A DNA stretch of 60,055 nucleotides from Acidobacteriota bacterium (GTDB lineage Bacteria > Acidobacteriota > Terriglobia > Acidiferrales > UBA7541). The DNA is taken from positions 1 to 60,055 of the forward strand of contig JABDEK010000019.1 in the NCBI GenBank assembly GCA_013287135.1, in the 5' to 3' direction. Positions within the stretch are counted from its first letter, which is position 1. The number at the start of each line of letters is the position of its first letter. Below the pieces are notes generated by a model. That model saw only the letters and a list, made by a program, of their open reading frames with translations, had not been told where the DNA came from and searched no databases. Positions 8,429 to 17,462 of the stretch are shown here, in pieces. Made by a program: the position numbers and the translations under genes.

Positions 8429-9376
8429 ATGGCCCACGGCATCACTGACGCTTTGCTGATCTATAATCCGACAAGCGGGCGCCGTCGCAACCGCCGTTTC
8501 GCCGAGATAGAGCAGAGCGTTCGCATACTGAAAGAAGCAGGCATCAAGGTTGAATTAGCACCTACCGAGGCGCGTGGTCACGCTAAAGAGCTCGCGCGCC
8601 ACGCGGTCAAACAAAATCGCGGCATGGTAATCGCCTGCGGCGGCGACGGCACGGTGAACGAAATCATCAACGGGCTTGCCGGAAGCCAGGTCCCACTCGC
8701 TCTGCTTCCCGCCGGAACAGCCAATATTCTTGCTAAAGAGTTGGGAATCCCTTGGGACATCCCGCACGCAGCTCGCCTGATTGCGGATGGCGTCGTCCGC
8801 CGGATCGCCATCGGCGTTGCCCTACCTGCGAATGGAAACCATTCCGCAAGTCTTCCCAATGAGGGTCGCTACTTCCTTTCCGTCGGGGGGGCTGGTCCTG
8901 ATGGCGCAATTGTCCACGCCGTCGATGAAGGATTGAAAAAGCGCGCGGGCGTGATTGCCTATTGGGTCCAGGGATTCAAACAGCTCGTCAGTTACGGTTT
9001 TCCCGAGATGAACGTCCATTGCGACGGGCAAACGCGCCGCGCTTCTATTGTCGTCGTGGGCAGAACCGTAAATTATGGAGGGCCGTTCAAAATAACCACC
9101 GGTGCAAGTTTGTTCGAAGATTCATTCGAGATGGTCACGAATTCCACTTGCAGCCGTTTCCGCTATCTCACTTGCTTGCCCGCGCTCTGGCTTGGGAAAC
9201 TCCGCAAGATGCGCGGAATTGACTCTTGGAAAGCGACCGAGATCACATGCGAACCGGTCGGTACTGGCGCGGTTTACGCTCAGGTGGATGGCGAACCCAT
9301 CGGCCGGTTGCCTCTGATTTTTCGCATCGTTCCAAATGCGCTGTCCATCGTCACTCCGGCAGCGTTGCGAGCATAA
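8429..9376 (+). CDS. Diacylglycerol/lipid kinase family protein (YegS/BmrU-like)
   Basis: A 315-residue member of the DAGK_cat family, which phosphorylates diacylglycerol or related lipids with ATP at the membrane. Visible motifs: NPTSGRRRN near the start (phosphate-binding), CGGDGTVNEIINGL at ~68-81 (nucleotide loop), and LPAGTANILAKELG at ~90-103. The C-terminal half is the beta-sandwich lipid-binding domain of this family (GPFKITTGA, VYAQVDGEPIG). Start ATG 8429 is preferred over the TTG at 8417 because homologues begin just before the nucleotide-binding strand. Its stop is 22 bp before the probable CTG start of the membrane hydrolase, so the two likely share an mRNA. The natural lipid substrate cannot be told from sequence. 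Confidence 0.88.
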   Translation: MAHGITDALLIYNPTSGRRRNRRFAEIEQSVRILKEAGIKVELAPTEARGHAKELARHAVKQNRGMVIACGGDGTVNEIINGLAGSQVPLALLPAGTANILAKELGIPWDIPHAARLIADGVVRRIAIGVALPANGNHSASLPNEGRYFLSVGGAGPDGAIVHAVDEGLKKRAGVIAYWVQGFKQLVSYGFPEMNVHCDGQTRRASIVVVGRTVNYGGPFKITTGASLFEDSFEMVTNSTCSRFRYLTCLPALWLGKLRKMRGIDSWKATEITCEPVGTGAVYAQVDGEPIGRLPLIFRIVPNALSIVTPAALRA

Positions 9377-9398
9377 CTTTCCCTGGGAGGGCCGCAGC

Positions 9399-10439
9399 CT
9401 GGATCCAATTACACACGCGCTGGCGTCGCTTACACTGGCGCGTGCCGGCAAAAATCACTTGCCGCGATACGGTACTGCAATGCTTCTGTTCTCTGGGGTA
9501 GCGGCAGACTTGGATTATTTAAGCTACTTCGCCGGACCAGCCATATTTTTGCGCATCCATCGCACTTTTCTGCATTCCCTGATTGGCTCCGCGCTAATCG
9601 CGTTGGCAACCGCGGCAGCATTTTTCTTCCTGAACAAGGCGCCTAAGTCGAAGGATCTACCACGGACGGAGAACGCCCTGCGGCCGGGATTTACCTTTGG
9701 TGTCGCATTGCTCGTTTGCGTGATTGGCGCGGGCAGCCACATCCTATTGGATTTGGTCAGCGGGATCGGCGTTCAACTTTTCTGGCCGTTCCGTGCAGGC
9801 TGGATCGGCCGCGAGTTAATGACTGGTTTCGACCCGTGGATTCTGGCGTTGCTGGCAACTGCTCTTCTGTTACCAGAATTGCTTAAGCTAGTCAGCGAGG
9901 AAATAGGCGAACAAAAAAAGCGGTCTCGCGGTCGTGGAACAGCAATCATTGCTCTCGCGATTCTGGTTCTTTACGTCGGAGCTAAAGCGGCCCTGCATAG
10001 GCAAGCGCTAGAGTTGCTAGCTTCCCGCGAATACCACGGCAGGCCGCCTGTCTCATCAGCGGCTTTCCCCTTATTTGCCGCGCCTTTCACTTGGCGAGGA
10101 GTGGTCTCTACGGATGCCACCGTTGAAGAGTTACAAGTTTCTCTACTCCTGGGCCGTGATTTCGACACCGATCGCAGTTTCGTTCGCTATAAGCCGGTAC
10201 CTTCCGCCGCGCTCGATGCAGGAGAGAATACCCAAGTCTCCAGGACATTCCTCGCCTACGCTCGCATCCCATTTGCAACCGTTATCCGCGTCGAAGATGG
10301 CCTTCGCTTCGAATTGCGCGACCTGCGCTTCGTGCCGAATGATACAAGCCCCGAAAATATAGTCGCCCGCGTGGATTTCAACCGCAACCTTCAGATCCAA
10401 AACGAAGAGCTGCGCTTCGCCTCATCAAAAAGTCCCTGA
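9399..10439 (+). CDS. Membrane-bound metal-dependent hydrolase (YdjM/DUF457-like), probable CTG start
   Basis: A 346-residue polytopic protein. Family hallmarks are the opening DPITHALASL with conserved His, then SGVAADLDYL and HRTFLHSLIG at ~36-66, which carry the Asp/His residues of the proposed metal site. Membrane segments lie near residues 25-45, 60-80, 100-125, 145-165 and 185-205; the C-terminal ~130 residues are soluble. The frame is open from an ATG at 9336, but that start would overlap the kinase gene and add an unrelated 21-residue leader. GGGAGG at 9385-9390 sits eight bases before CTG 9399, which gives the expected MDPITHA start. Family function is poorly known; homologues are linked to envelope stress or lipid metabolism. 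Confidence 0.75.
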   Translation: MDPITHALASLTLARAGKNHLPRYGTAMLLFSGVAADLDYLSYFAGPAIFLRIHRTFLHSLIGSALIALATAAAFFFLNKAPKSKDLPRTENALRPGFTFGVALLVCVIGAGSHILLDLVSGIGVQLFWPFRAGWIGRELMTGFDPWILALLATALLLPELLKLVSEEIGEQKKRSRGRGTAIIALAILVLYVGAKAALHRQALELLASREYHGRPPVSSAAFPLFAAPFTWRGVVSTDATVEELQVSLLLGRDFDTDRSFVRYKPVPSAALDAGENTQVSRTFLAYARIPFATVIRVEDGLRFELRDLRFVPNDTSPENIVARVDFNRNLQIQNEELRFASSKSP

Positions 10440-10467
10440 GTTTTCGTTCGATTGTTCAACGCAATTC

Positions 10468-11067
10468 CTATTCTTTGGCAGGCGCGTCGCGAAACGTCAA
10501 GTGCGTCACGATATACAGCACAATAAGGATCCCGACAATCCAGAGCGCGAACGCCTTGCTATGCGTCAGCAGAAAATCCAGCGCCGCATCACCATACAGA
10601 ACAGCAAGCACTCCTTCTATGGCATAGCGCAACCCGCGGCCCAGCAAAACCCCAAGTACAAACGTCCGTAGTGGTACCTGAAAAACTCCCTCTGCGAGAA
10701 CGAACGGTTTAAACGGCAGCGGCGGCGGAAGTATCGCGGGGATGAAAATGCTTAAAAATCCATTTTGGTCAACCCAGTTTTTGATTTTCCCCGCTTTTCC
10801 CCCCGCGTGCCGATGAAAAAATGCTTCACCGCCTTTTTTTGCAAGCAAATATAGCCAAATGCATCCCGCTATCGATCCGATAGAAGCCATTCCTGCGTAA
10901 TACGGCATTCGATTCGGATGTACGTAGGAAAGCTGAATCACCAATGCATCAGTAACCAAGGGAAACGAAAGCACTGAAGAATCCAGGAACGCGACCAGAA
11001 AGAGTCCCCCACCACCCATGGTCTCAACGAGATGTTGCAACCAAATCGGCAGCTTATGTGGGTGCAT
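10468..11067 (-). CDS. VTT/DedA-superfamily membrane protein (YqaA-like)
   Basis: A 199-residue integral membrane protein. Hydrophobic segments lie near residues 20-40, 55-78, 105-125, 130-150 and 170-190. The central signature (FLDSSVLSFPLVTDALVI, GSIAGCIWLYLLAKKGGE and the Pro-rich re-entrant loop ILPPPLPFKPFVLAEG with a following Arg-rich GRGLRY) is that of the VTT domain. This superfamily is known for undecaprenyl-phosphate or phospholipid translocation and membrane homeostasis. YqaA-type short forms are less studied, so the substrate is unknown. It converges with the hydrolase gene (28-bp gap). Confidence 0.82.
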   Translation of the reverse strand: MHPHKLPIWLQHLVETMGGGGLFLVAFLDSSVLSFPLVTDALVIQLSYVHPNRMPYYAGMASIGSIAGCIWLYLLAKKGGEAFFHRHAGGKAGKIKNWVDQNGFLSIFIPAILPPPLPFKPFVLAEGVFQVPLRTFVLGVLLGRGLRYAIEGVLAVLYGDAALDFLLTHSKAFALWIVGILIVLYIVTHLTFRDAPAKE

Positions 11068-11146
11068 ATCTGGAAGTCTTCCCGGTCAAATCGCAGGGAT
11101 TGTAACAGACTTGGTTCGAGGTGTTCGCCAGTACGCGCCGACTGTC

Positions 11147-11455
11147 TCAAGCATTCGCAAATTTACTCACCATAACCTCCTGCTGGTGCATCGGAGAAAA
11201 GCTTTCACAGCAACTCAGCACTTGCGCAATCAAATGGTAATAGAACGCATTATTATCGCTGTCACGAAGATCCTCCGTCGAATCCCAGACCGAAATCGCC
11301 ATGGCTTCGCGGCTCGATTTATCTTCGCCATGCAAAACTAAAAGCACGCGAAATCCCTTCAGTTTGTCCATCGCGGCAGTAAGGGATCGCACCGTAGCTA
11401 CAAATTCGTCAACTTTTCCCTCACGAATGCGATAGTGCGTTACGCGGGCGACCAT
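11147..11455 (-). CDS. ABM/EthD-like dimeric alpha-beta barrel protein
   Basis: A 102-residue protein with the strand-helix-strand-strand-helix pattern of the antibiotic biosynthesis monooxygenase (ABM) superfamily: VTHYRIREGKVDEF at the start, FRVLLVLHG in the middle, then AMAISVWDSTEDL. Members act as small monooxygenases, heme-degrading enzymes or non-catalytic sensors, usually as dimers. No heme- or quinol-specific residue can be assigned. Two adjacent Cys near residue 82 are unusual. It lies between the VTT gene (same strand, 79-bp gap) and divergent pcrA. Confidence 0.65.
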   Translation of the reverse strand: MVARVTHYRIREGKVDEFVATVRSLTAAMDKLKGFRVLLVLHGEDKSSREAMAISVWDSTEDLRDSDNNAFYYHLIAQVLSCCESFSPMHQQEVMVSKFANA

Positions 11456-11614
11456 GGCGCCTCCCGTTTCGAAAAGAAGTTTGCAGGCGCGCTAATTCTA
11501 TGCCAGCTCGGGCAATCCGTAAACGACCCGCACCCTCACGCACATACGATTCGAAAATTGCTGATTCATCTGCGGTCAGATAGAATTCTTTACTTGAGTG
11601 CTCCACGACTCTCC

Positions 11615-13828
11615 ATGACTCTTCTGAATTCTCTGAACAAACGCCAGCGGGAAGCCGTGCTCACCACCGAAGGTCCGCTGCTTGTCTTGGCGGGCGCGGG
11701 CACCGGCAAAACGCGCGTCATCACTTATCGTATCGCCCACTTGCTCGAACAAGGAATTCCCGGCAATGCGATTCTCGCGGTCACCTTCACCAACAAAGCC
11801 GCCGAGGTAATGAAGCAGCGCATCATCGACCTATTGCGTTCGAGCGGACGTGATGCTTCCGATGTTTGGGTCTCCACATTTCATTCCTTCTGCGCGCGCC
11901 TGTTGCGCCGTGAAGCGAAGAATCTGGGCCTCCCTCGCGATTTCGCCATATACGATGACGACAACCAGAAAACCGCAATAAAACGGGCCATGGATCAGTT
12001 GGGCTTCTCGGCGGAAGACTACCCTCCGCGCAGCGTGCGCGCACAAGTCAGCCATGCAAAAAATAACGGCATTACCGCCGACGACATGGAAGCGGAAGCC
12101 GAACGATCTCGCGACCCGGACCGCAAAGACGTCGCCGCAATTTTTCGCGCTTATGAAACCATGCTGCGGAACGCCAACGCTCTGGATTTTGACGATCTTC
12201 TATTGCGCGCCGTGGAACTTCTTCGCGAGCACCCCAAAGTTCGCGAAGCCTGGAACTCCCGTTTTCAATACCTGATGGTTGACGAATTTCAGGACACCAA
12301 TCGCGCGCAAGAAGAAATCGTGCGCCTCCTCGCCGGATCTCGAAAGAACGTCTGCGTGGTAGGCGATGAAGACCAATCCATCTATGGATGGCGTGGCGCG
12401 CGAGCCGGGAACCTGAAGCGCTTCACGGAGGATTTGCCCCATGTGAAAATCATTCGTCTCGATGAAAATTATCGCTCCACGCAAACCATTCTTGACGCAG
12501 CGGCCGCCGTCGTTGAAAACAATACAGGCCGCCTGGGCAAAACGCTTCAAGCCACTCTGGGCGCCGGCAGCAAGTTGCGTTTCTTTGAGGCCCCCGACGC
12601 TCCCGCTGAAGCAGAATTCATATGCGGAGAAATCGCGACGCTCGTGCGCAGCGATCCCGACGCGCGTGTCGCCGTTCTTTACCGCACAGGCGCGCAGTCG
12701 CGATCGTTTGAAGAAGTTCTCCGCCGCCTCGGAATTCGCTACCGCGTCGTAGGGGGTTTCAGCTTTTACGAACGCGCCGAAGTACGCAACGCTCTCGCTT
12801 ACGTCCGTTTGCTTTTCCACCCCGAGGATGACGTTGCCCTTCTGCGTGTGCTGAACGTGCCTCCTCGGGGCATCGGCGCCGTTACCGTCTCCATGCTGGA
12901 GTCGCGGACCAGGGAAACCAAGCAGTCCCTTTGGGATGTGATTCGCTCCGGTGAATTCCTTACCGGCAAAAAATTCAGCGGAGCGCTCCATTACTTTCGC
13001 CAAATGATGGAGGACCTTCAAGCAGAGTGCGCCGACATGTCTCCGTCGCATTTGATTGAAAGAGTTCTGGAGCAAACCGGCTATTTGGATTGGGTCGAGC
13101 AGCAAGACAATCTCGAGCACACTTCTCGCGCGGACAACCTGCGCGAACTTGCCAACGCCATGGCCGAAGCCACCGAGCAAGGCCAGACATTAGAAGATGT
13201 CCTGGACCGCGCAGCCCTCGTCGCCGATTCCGACGAGTATGACGAGACGATTCCAGTTTCCTTGATGACCCTGCACAGCGCCAAAGGCCTGGAATTCGAT
13301 GCGGTTTTTCTCGCCGGGCTCGAAGAGGGCGTCCTACCTCACAGCCGCTCGGTCGACAAAACTGCCGACGTCGAGGAAGAGCGCCGCTTGTTTTACGTCG
13401 GAATGACGCGTGCAAAACAGTCACTATGTTTTTCACGAGCCATCTACCGCCGCAGCTATGGTGAAGAGCGATTGCGCGCCTCTCTTCCCTCGCGCTTCCT
13501 TGCCGAAATTCCCGGCGAACTGATTGAAGCCGTATCAGGTTCGCTCGCCGAGCCCGGTGAAACACGCCGTTATGAACCCGATCCCGATTACGCCGAGCGT
13601 TACTCTTATAGGCCGGAAAAACGCCGCACTTCCTACGGCCAAACACCCAAGCCCCCGCGTGGTTCGAAGGATCCGCTGATCGGTACGCGCGTCCGCCACT
13701 CCAAATACGGCGTTGGAACCATCATTGAAATTGAAGGTGAGGGCGAAGAGCGCAAGTTAACCGTAAGCTTCCAGAACTACGGAGCAAAAAAGCTTATCGA
13801 GCGTTACGCCAATCTCCAACTTGCCTAG
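11615..13828 (+). CDS. pcrA: UvrD/PcrA-type 3'-5' DNA helicase
   Basis: A 737-residue superfamily 1A helicase for nucleotide excision repair, replication restart and displacement of RecA or RNA polymerase. Motifs in order: Q motif LNKRQREAV, Walker A GAGTGKTR (~25-32), motif Ia TFTNKAA, TFHSFCARLLRR, Walker B VDEFQDTN (~220), motif III GDEDQSIYGWRGA, motif IV DENYRST, motif V LHSAKGLEFDAVFL (~550) and motif VI FYVGMTRAK. The C-terminal ~50 residues (GTRVRHSKYGVGTI) form the Tudor-like domain that binds RNA polymerase in PcrA. ATG 11615 is used because homology begins there; the frame's earlier start at 11435 lies inside the divergent ABM gene. Confidence 0.95.
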   Translation: MTLLNSLNKRQREAVLTTEGPLLVLAGAGTGKTRVITYRIAHLLEQGIPGNAILAVTFTNKAAEVMKQRIIDLLRSSGRDASDVWVSTFHSFCARLLRREAKNLGLPRDFAIYDDDNQKTAIKRAMDQLGFSAEDYPPRSVRAQVSHAKNNGITADDMEAEAERSRDPDRKDVAAIFRAYETMLRNANALDFDDLLLRAVELLREHPKVREAWNSRFQYLMVDEFQDTNRAQEEIVRLLAGSRKNVCVVGDEDQSIYGWRGARAGNLKRFTEDLPHVKIIRLDENYRSTQTILDAAAAVVENNTGRLGKTLQATLGAGSKLRFFEAPDAPAEAEFICGEIATLVRSDPDARVAVLYRTGAQSRSFEEVLRRLGIRYRVVGGFSFYERAEVRNALAYVRLLFHPEDDVALLRVLNVPPRGIGAVTVSMLESRTRETKQSLWDVIRSGEFLTGKKFSGALHYFRQMMEDLQAECADMSPSHLIERVLEQTGYLDWVEQQDNLEHTSRADNLRELANAMAEATEQGQTLEDVLDRAALVADSDEYDETIPVSLMTLHSAKGLEFDAVFLAGLEEGVLPHSRSVDKTADVEEERRLFYVGMTRAKQSLCFSRAIYRRSYGEERLRASLPSRFLAEIPGELIEAVSGSLAEPGETRRYEPDPDYAERYSYRPEKRRTSYGQTPKPPRGSKDPLIGTRVRHSKYGVGTIIEIEGEGEERKLTVSFQNYGAKKLIERYANLQLA

Positions 13829-13989
13829 CGATAAAGAATTCTTCTCAGCCGCTCAGTCCGTCTGCTGTAGGATGTGTGCGCGCTGCCGCCCGACCAAGGA
13901 GTATCGCGTTTACTTGATGGCGGGCGGAGCGGTTGCGCGAATCCACTGCACAAGGTAAAGTTTTTCTCTAACACCCGGGAAGGTGGCGA

Positions 13990-15546
13990 TTGGGCGCACA
14001 GCTTTTTCGCAAAAAAGACATTGACCAGCTTATTACCGATTCGGAAGACCCCGAAAAACGTTTAAAGAAATCCCTCGGCTGGCTAAGCCTTACCTCACTA
14101 GGCATAGGCGCCGTGATCGGCTCCGGAATTTTCACCATCGTTGGAACCGCCATCGCCGGGCAAACGCTTCAATTCAAATCCGTTCTCAACGCGCCGCTTC
14201 TTGAATATCTGATTTATCACTCCGCGTCTTTCGGACGTCCCGGCGCGGGCCCTGCGATTGCTCTCTCGTTCGTTCTGGTCGCGGTAGTTTGCGGATTTGC
14301 GGCCTTATGCTACGCCGAACTCGCTGCGATGATTCCCATCGCCGGCAGCGCTTACACCTACACCTACGCGACCATGGGCGAACTGATTGCCTGGATTATC
14401 GGCTGGGATTTAATCCTCGAGTACGCAGTTTCAAACATGGCTGTCAGCGTTGGTTTCTCCGCTCACGTCGTGGATCTTTTGGATTGGTTCGGAATTCACC
14501 CTTCCACGCGTTGGATTGTTCCAGCTTATCTCCCCAGCGGTTTGAGTGACTTGCAAGGTAATCCGCTTTACGGCCCTGGCTGGCATTTCGGTTTCAACTG
14601 GCCCGCTTTTATTATCGTAATGCTGCTTACCATCGTTTTGGTCCGCGGGATTCGCGAATCAGCCGAAGCCAACAACGTGATGGTAATGCTGAAGATTCTT
14701 GCCATCCTGATTTTCGTCGGATTCGGATTGCACTTTATTCATCCCAGCAACTGGCATCCGTTCGCTCCCAACGGATGGCCCGGAATTCTCACCGGCGGCT
14801 CCATAGTTTTTTTCACTTACATTGGTTTTGATTCGGTCTCGACCGCCGCGGAAGAATGCAAAAATCCGAGACGCGATCTGCCGATAGGGATCATCGCCAC
14901 CCTCGTAATTTGCACGATTCTTTATATTGCGGTCGTCGTCGTTTTGACCGGCCTGGTCCCTTGGCACACGCTCATGGACGACGCGGCTCCCGTGGTCAAT
15001 ACAATGAAACGGCTCCACTTTGGCAACGTGGAAGTGATCGTCCTGCTCGGGGCATTGCTCGGCATGATCTCTTCTCTCCTCGTGTTTCAACTGGGACAAG
15101 CGCGTGTATGGTTTGCGATGTCGCGCGACGGATTGCTGCCCGGCGTTTTCAGCCACGTGCACAAGACATTCCGTACTCCGGATTTTTCCACCTGGGTTGC
15201 TGGGTTTCTGGTCGGCATTCCCGCGGGATTGTTGGACATTGGTACGCTAGCGGATCTCTCCAACATCGGCACACTGTTTGCGTTCGCGCTCGTGGCAGGA
15301 GGTGTTTTAATTCTGCGCTACACTCAACCTGAGCGCCCGCGTGCGTTTCGGGCGCCTGGTGGTCCGATCGCTCCCGTGCTTACCATTCTCACTTGTTTGC
15401 TACTGATGGCCGGACTGCCCATCACAAACTGGATTCGTTTTATCGTATGGCTGATCATCGGTCTGATTTTTTATTATTTCTACGGACATAAGCACAGTCA
15501 GCTTTCGAACGCTGCCTTGCAAGCGGCTGCGGAGAAAAAGCGATAA
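13990..15546 (+). CDS. Amino acid permease, APC superfamily (cationic amino acid transporter type)
   Basis: A 518-residue inner-membrane transporter with 12-14 hydrophobic segments. The signature GIGAVIGSGIFTIVG (~37-51) is the substrate- and cation-binding helix 1 of APC transporters. CYAELAAMIPIAGSAYTYTY (~107-126) and FFTYIGFDSVSTAAEE (~280-295) are typical of the CAT/YfnA group that moves amino acids with protons. TTG 13990 is the start, four bases after the purine-rich AAGGTGGCG; no ATG gives a full first segment. An extra hydrophilic loop (~60-80) separates helices 1 and 2. Its stop overlaps the next gene's ATG as TAATG, pointing to translational coupling. The gap before it (13829-13989) has no recognised feature. 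Confidence 0.88.
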   Translation: MGAQLFRKKDIDQLITDSEDPEKRLKKSLGWLSLTSLGIGAVIGSGIFTIVGTAIAGQTLQFKSVLNAPLLEYLIYHSASFGRPGAGPAIALSFVLVAVVCGFAALCYAELAAMIPIAGSAYTYTYATMGELIAWIIGWDLILEYAVSNMAVSVGFSAHVVDLLDWFGIHPSTRWIVPAYLPSGLSDLQGNPLYGPGWHFGFNWPAFIIVMLLTIVLVRGIRESAEANNVMVMLKILAILIFVGFGLHFIHPSNWHPFAPNGWPGILTGGSIVFFTYIGFDSVSTAAEECKNPRRDLPIGIIATLVICTILYIAVVVVLTGLVPWHTLMDDAAPVVNTMKRLHFGNVEVIVLLGALLGMISSLLVFQLGQARVWFAMSRDGLLPGVFSHVHKTFRTPDFSTWVAGFLVGIPAGLLDIGTLADLSNIGTLFAFALVAGGVLILRYTQPERPRAFRAPGGPIAPVLTILTCLLLMAGLPITNWIRFIVWLIIGLIFYYFYGHKHSQLSNAALQAAAEKKR

Positions 15547-16397
15547 TGCGCATACGGCTATTCGCGACAGTGGCGCTTATAGCGTTGATTCTGGGATTCA
15601 GTTCGCCAACTTCTTTCAGTTGGGGCGAAAATGGTGATCGCCTGGTGGCGAATAAAGCTGTCGATACTCTACCGGAAGAAATGCAGCTTTTTTTCCAAGC
15701 GAATCGGCAATTCCTGGTGCAGCACGTCACCGATCTTCAAGAGGCAGTGCCGAAAAGTGTGATTCCGTTCGAACACCCCCGCCCCCCGGACTTCATAGAA
15801 CTTGACCACTATGGTCCGTTTCCTTTTTCCGCCCTTCCTCGTGACTACAATCACGCGCTTTTGAAATTCAATCGCCGCGTTCTCGAGCAACACGGCCTAC
15901 TTCCTTGGCAAATAGGGCTGTATAGCAAGCGCTTGACGGACGCTTTCCACGATCACAACTGGAACGAAGCAAAACTATCCGCGGCCATGCTCGCTCATTA
16001 CGTCACCGCGGCACATGATCCCTTCAAAACAACAATTAACTTTGACGGGAAACTCACTGGCCAGCCCGGAGTCAACGATCGCTTTGGCGCCGGGCTGGTC
16101 GATCGCTATCAACTTTTTTTCTTTGTAAAGCCGGGCGAGGCTGTTTTCATCCACGATCCCACCGACCACGCGTTTGAGATCTGTTTGACGGCTCACTCTT
16201 TGCTTGAAAGCGTGCTTCTCGCGGATCGTCGCGCTCACACAGGCTTAACCGCTTATACCGACGAATATTACGACCGCTTTTATGCGCAAGCCGGCACTTT
16301 GCTGGCAAGTCAGCTTTCCGACGCAGCCACTGATGTAGGCTCATACTGGATGACCGCGTGGATCAACGCCGGGCGTCCGCAACTTCCGGCGCAGTAA
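15546..16397 (+). CDS. Exported S1/P1 nuclease- or phospholipase C-fold protein with altered metal ligands
   Basis: A 283-residue protein with a signal peptide (1-25) and a mature start at Trp26 (SWGENGDRL), as in S1/P1 nucleases and zinc phospholipases C, where the first Trp binds zinc. Helical segments with His/Asp clusters follow: ELDHYGPFPF (~85-94), LAHYVTAAHDPFK (~149-161) and AHSLLESVLL (~216-225). Compared with the classic trinuclear zinc site, several ligands differ: the His of WGxxGH is Asp31, the HxxxD pair is His151/Ala155, the later His is Lys161, and HxxxD is His217/Glu221. It may bind fewer metals or have another role. Coupled to the permease (TAATG) and 8 bp before the deaminase. 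Confidence 0.7.
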   Translation: MRIRLFATVALIALILGFSSPTSFSWGENGDRLVANKAVDTLPEEMQLFFQANRQFLVQHVTDLQEAVPKSVIPFEHPRPPDFIELDHYGPFPFSALPRDYNHALLKFNRRVLEQHGLLPWQIGLYSKRLTDAFHDHNWNEAKLSAAMLAHYVTAAHDPFKTTINFDGKLTGQPGVNDRFGAGLVDRYQLFFFVKPGEAVFIHDPTDHAFEICLTAHSLLESVLLADRRAHTGLTAYTDEYYDRFYAQAGTLLASQLSDAATDVGSYWMTAWINAGRPQLPAQ

Positions 16398-16405
16398 GGC
16401 TAGTT

Positions 16406-17455
16406 ATGGTTACGGAAACAACCAGACGCCCCACACCGATCGACAATCTCCCAAAAGCTGAACTGCATCTGCATCTCGAAGGAGCTATTCGTTCGCAGAC
16501 AGCCATACAGCTTGCTGCGCGTCACGGCGTATCTCTCACTCCGGAAGACGTCGCTGCCCGCTACAATTATTCCGACTTCCGTGGATTCTTGGAAACGTTC
16601 AAATGGGTCACTTCATTCCTGCGCGATCCTGAAGATTACGCCCTAATCACGCGAATCCTTGCGGAAGAACTCGTGAAGCAAAATGTCGTTTACGCTGAGA
16701 TAACTATTTCCGCCGGCGTAATGCTTCGCCGCACGCAGAATGTGGAAGCAAACTTTCAGGCGATCCGCGAGGTCGCGCAGAGTGTTCCTTTCAGCCGTTT
16801 GAAAACGGCCTGGATTTTTGACGCCACTCGTCAATTCGGCCACGACGCGGCGATGGAGGTGGCGCGTTGGGCCACGAAACTCCAGTCCTGCGGAGTTGTT
16901 GCGCTCGGAATGGGTGGTGACGAACTGGCTTTTCCAACCGTTAACTTCCGCCCCGCATTTGATTACGCGCGCCAGCAAGGATTGCATACCGTTTGTCATG
17001 CGGGAGAAATCGGAGGCCCGGATTCGGTCCGCGAAGCCATCGAATTGTTAGGGGCAGAGCGAATCGGGCATGGAATTGCCGTCATGCGCGATGAAGCTTT
17101 GGCAAACTCGCTCGCCACGACCGGGCGTGTGGTGCTGGAAAATTGCCTGACCAGCAATTTGTCGACCGGTGCGCTTGCCAAACAAACCGGAAATCCGGCC
17201 GCGACTGTGAGTGACCATCCCTTGCCAAAGTTTCTTAAACTCGGACTGCCGGTTACTCTATCCACCGACGATCCCGGCCTCTTTCACACCGATCTGCTGT
17301 CTGAGTACTCTCACGCAGCGTCTTTGGGCCTATCGAAGGAACAACTTGTCCAACTCGCGGAACAAAGTTTTCTCGCCGCTTTTCTCGCGCCAGAAGACAA
17401 ACGTCAGATGCTTGTTGATTTTCGTGGGGCGGTGAAATCCGCCGGGCTGGTATAA
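16406..17455 (+). CDS. Adenosine deaminase family protein
   Basis: A 349-residue metal-dependent (beta/alpha)8 deaminase that hydrolyses the 6-amino group of adenosine or a related purine. Zinc and catalytic residues are all present: HxH (His21, His23 in ELHLHLEGA), His198 and Glu201 (CHAGE), His222 (GHGI) and Asp288/Asp289 (STDDP). ATG 16406 is chosen at the start of homology; an upstream start at 16358 overlaps the S1/P1-like gene. It could be true adenosine deaminase (add) or the 6-aminodeoxyfutalosine deaminase of the alternative menaquinone route, which is the same family; no other futalosine gene is in the window. It lies 7 bp before purS, so purine metabolism is the likely context. Confidence 0.85.
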   Translation: MVTETTRRPTPIDNLPKAELHLHLEGAIRSQTAIQLAARHGVSLTPEDVAARYNYSDFRGFLETFKWVTSFLRDPEDYALITRILAEELVKQNVVYAEITISAGVMLRRTQNVEANFQAIREVAQSVPFSRLKTAWIFDATRQFGHDAAMEVARWATKLQSCGVVALGMGGDELAFPTVNFRPAFDYARQQGLHTVCHAGEIGGPDSVREAIELLGAERIGHGIAVMRDEALANSLATTGRVVLENCLTSNLSTGALAKQTGNPAATVSDHPLPKFLKLGLPVTLSTDDPGLFHTDLLSEYSHAASLGLSKEQLVQLAEQSFLAAFLAPEDKRQMLVDFRGAVKSAGLV

Positions 17456-17462
17456 TCCTCGA

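Noticed and set aside
12200-13180. 326-codon minus-strand frame antisense to pcrA
   Set aside because: pcrA motifs run through the same bases; the antisense frame has no recognisable domain or ribosome site.
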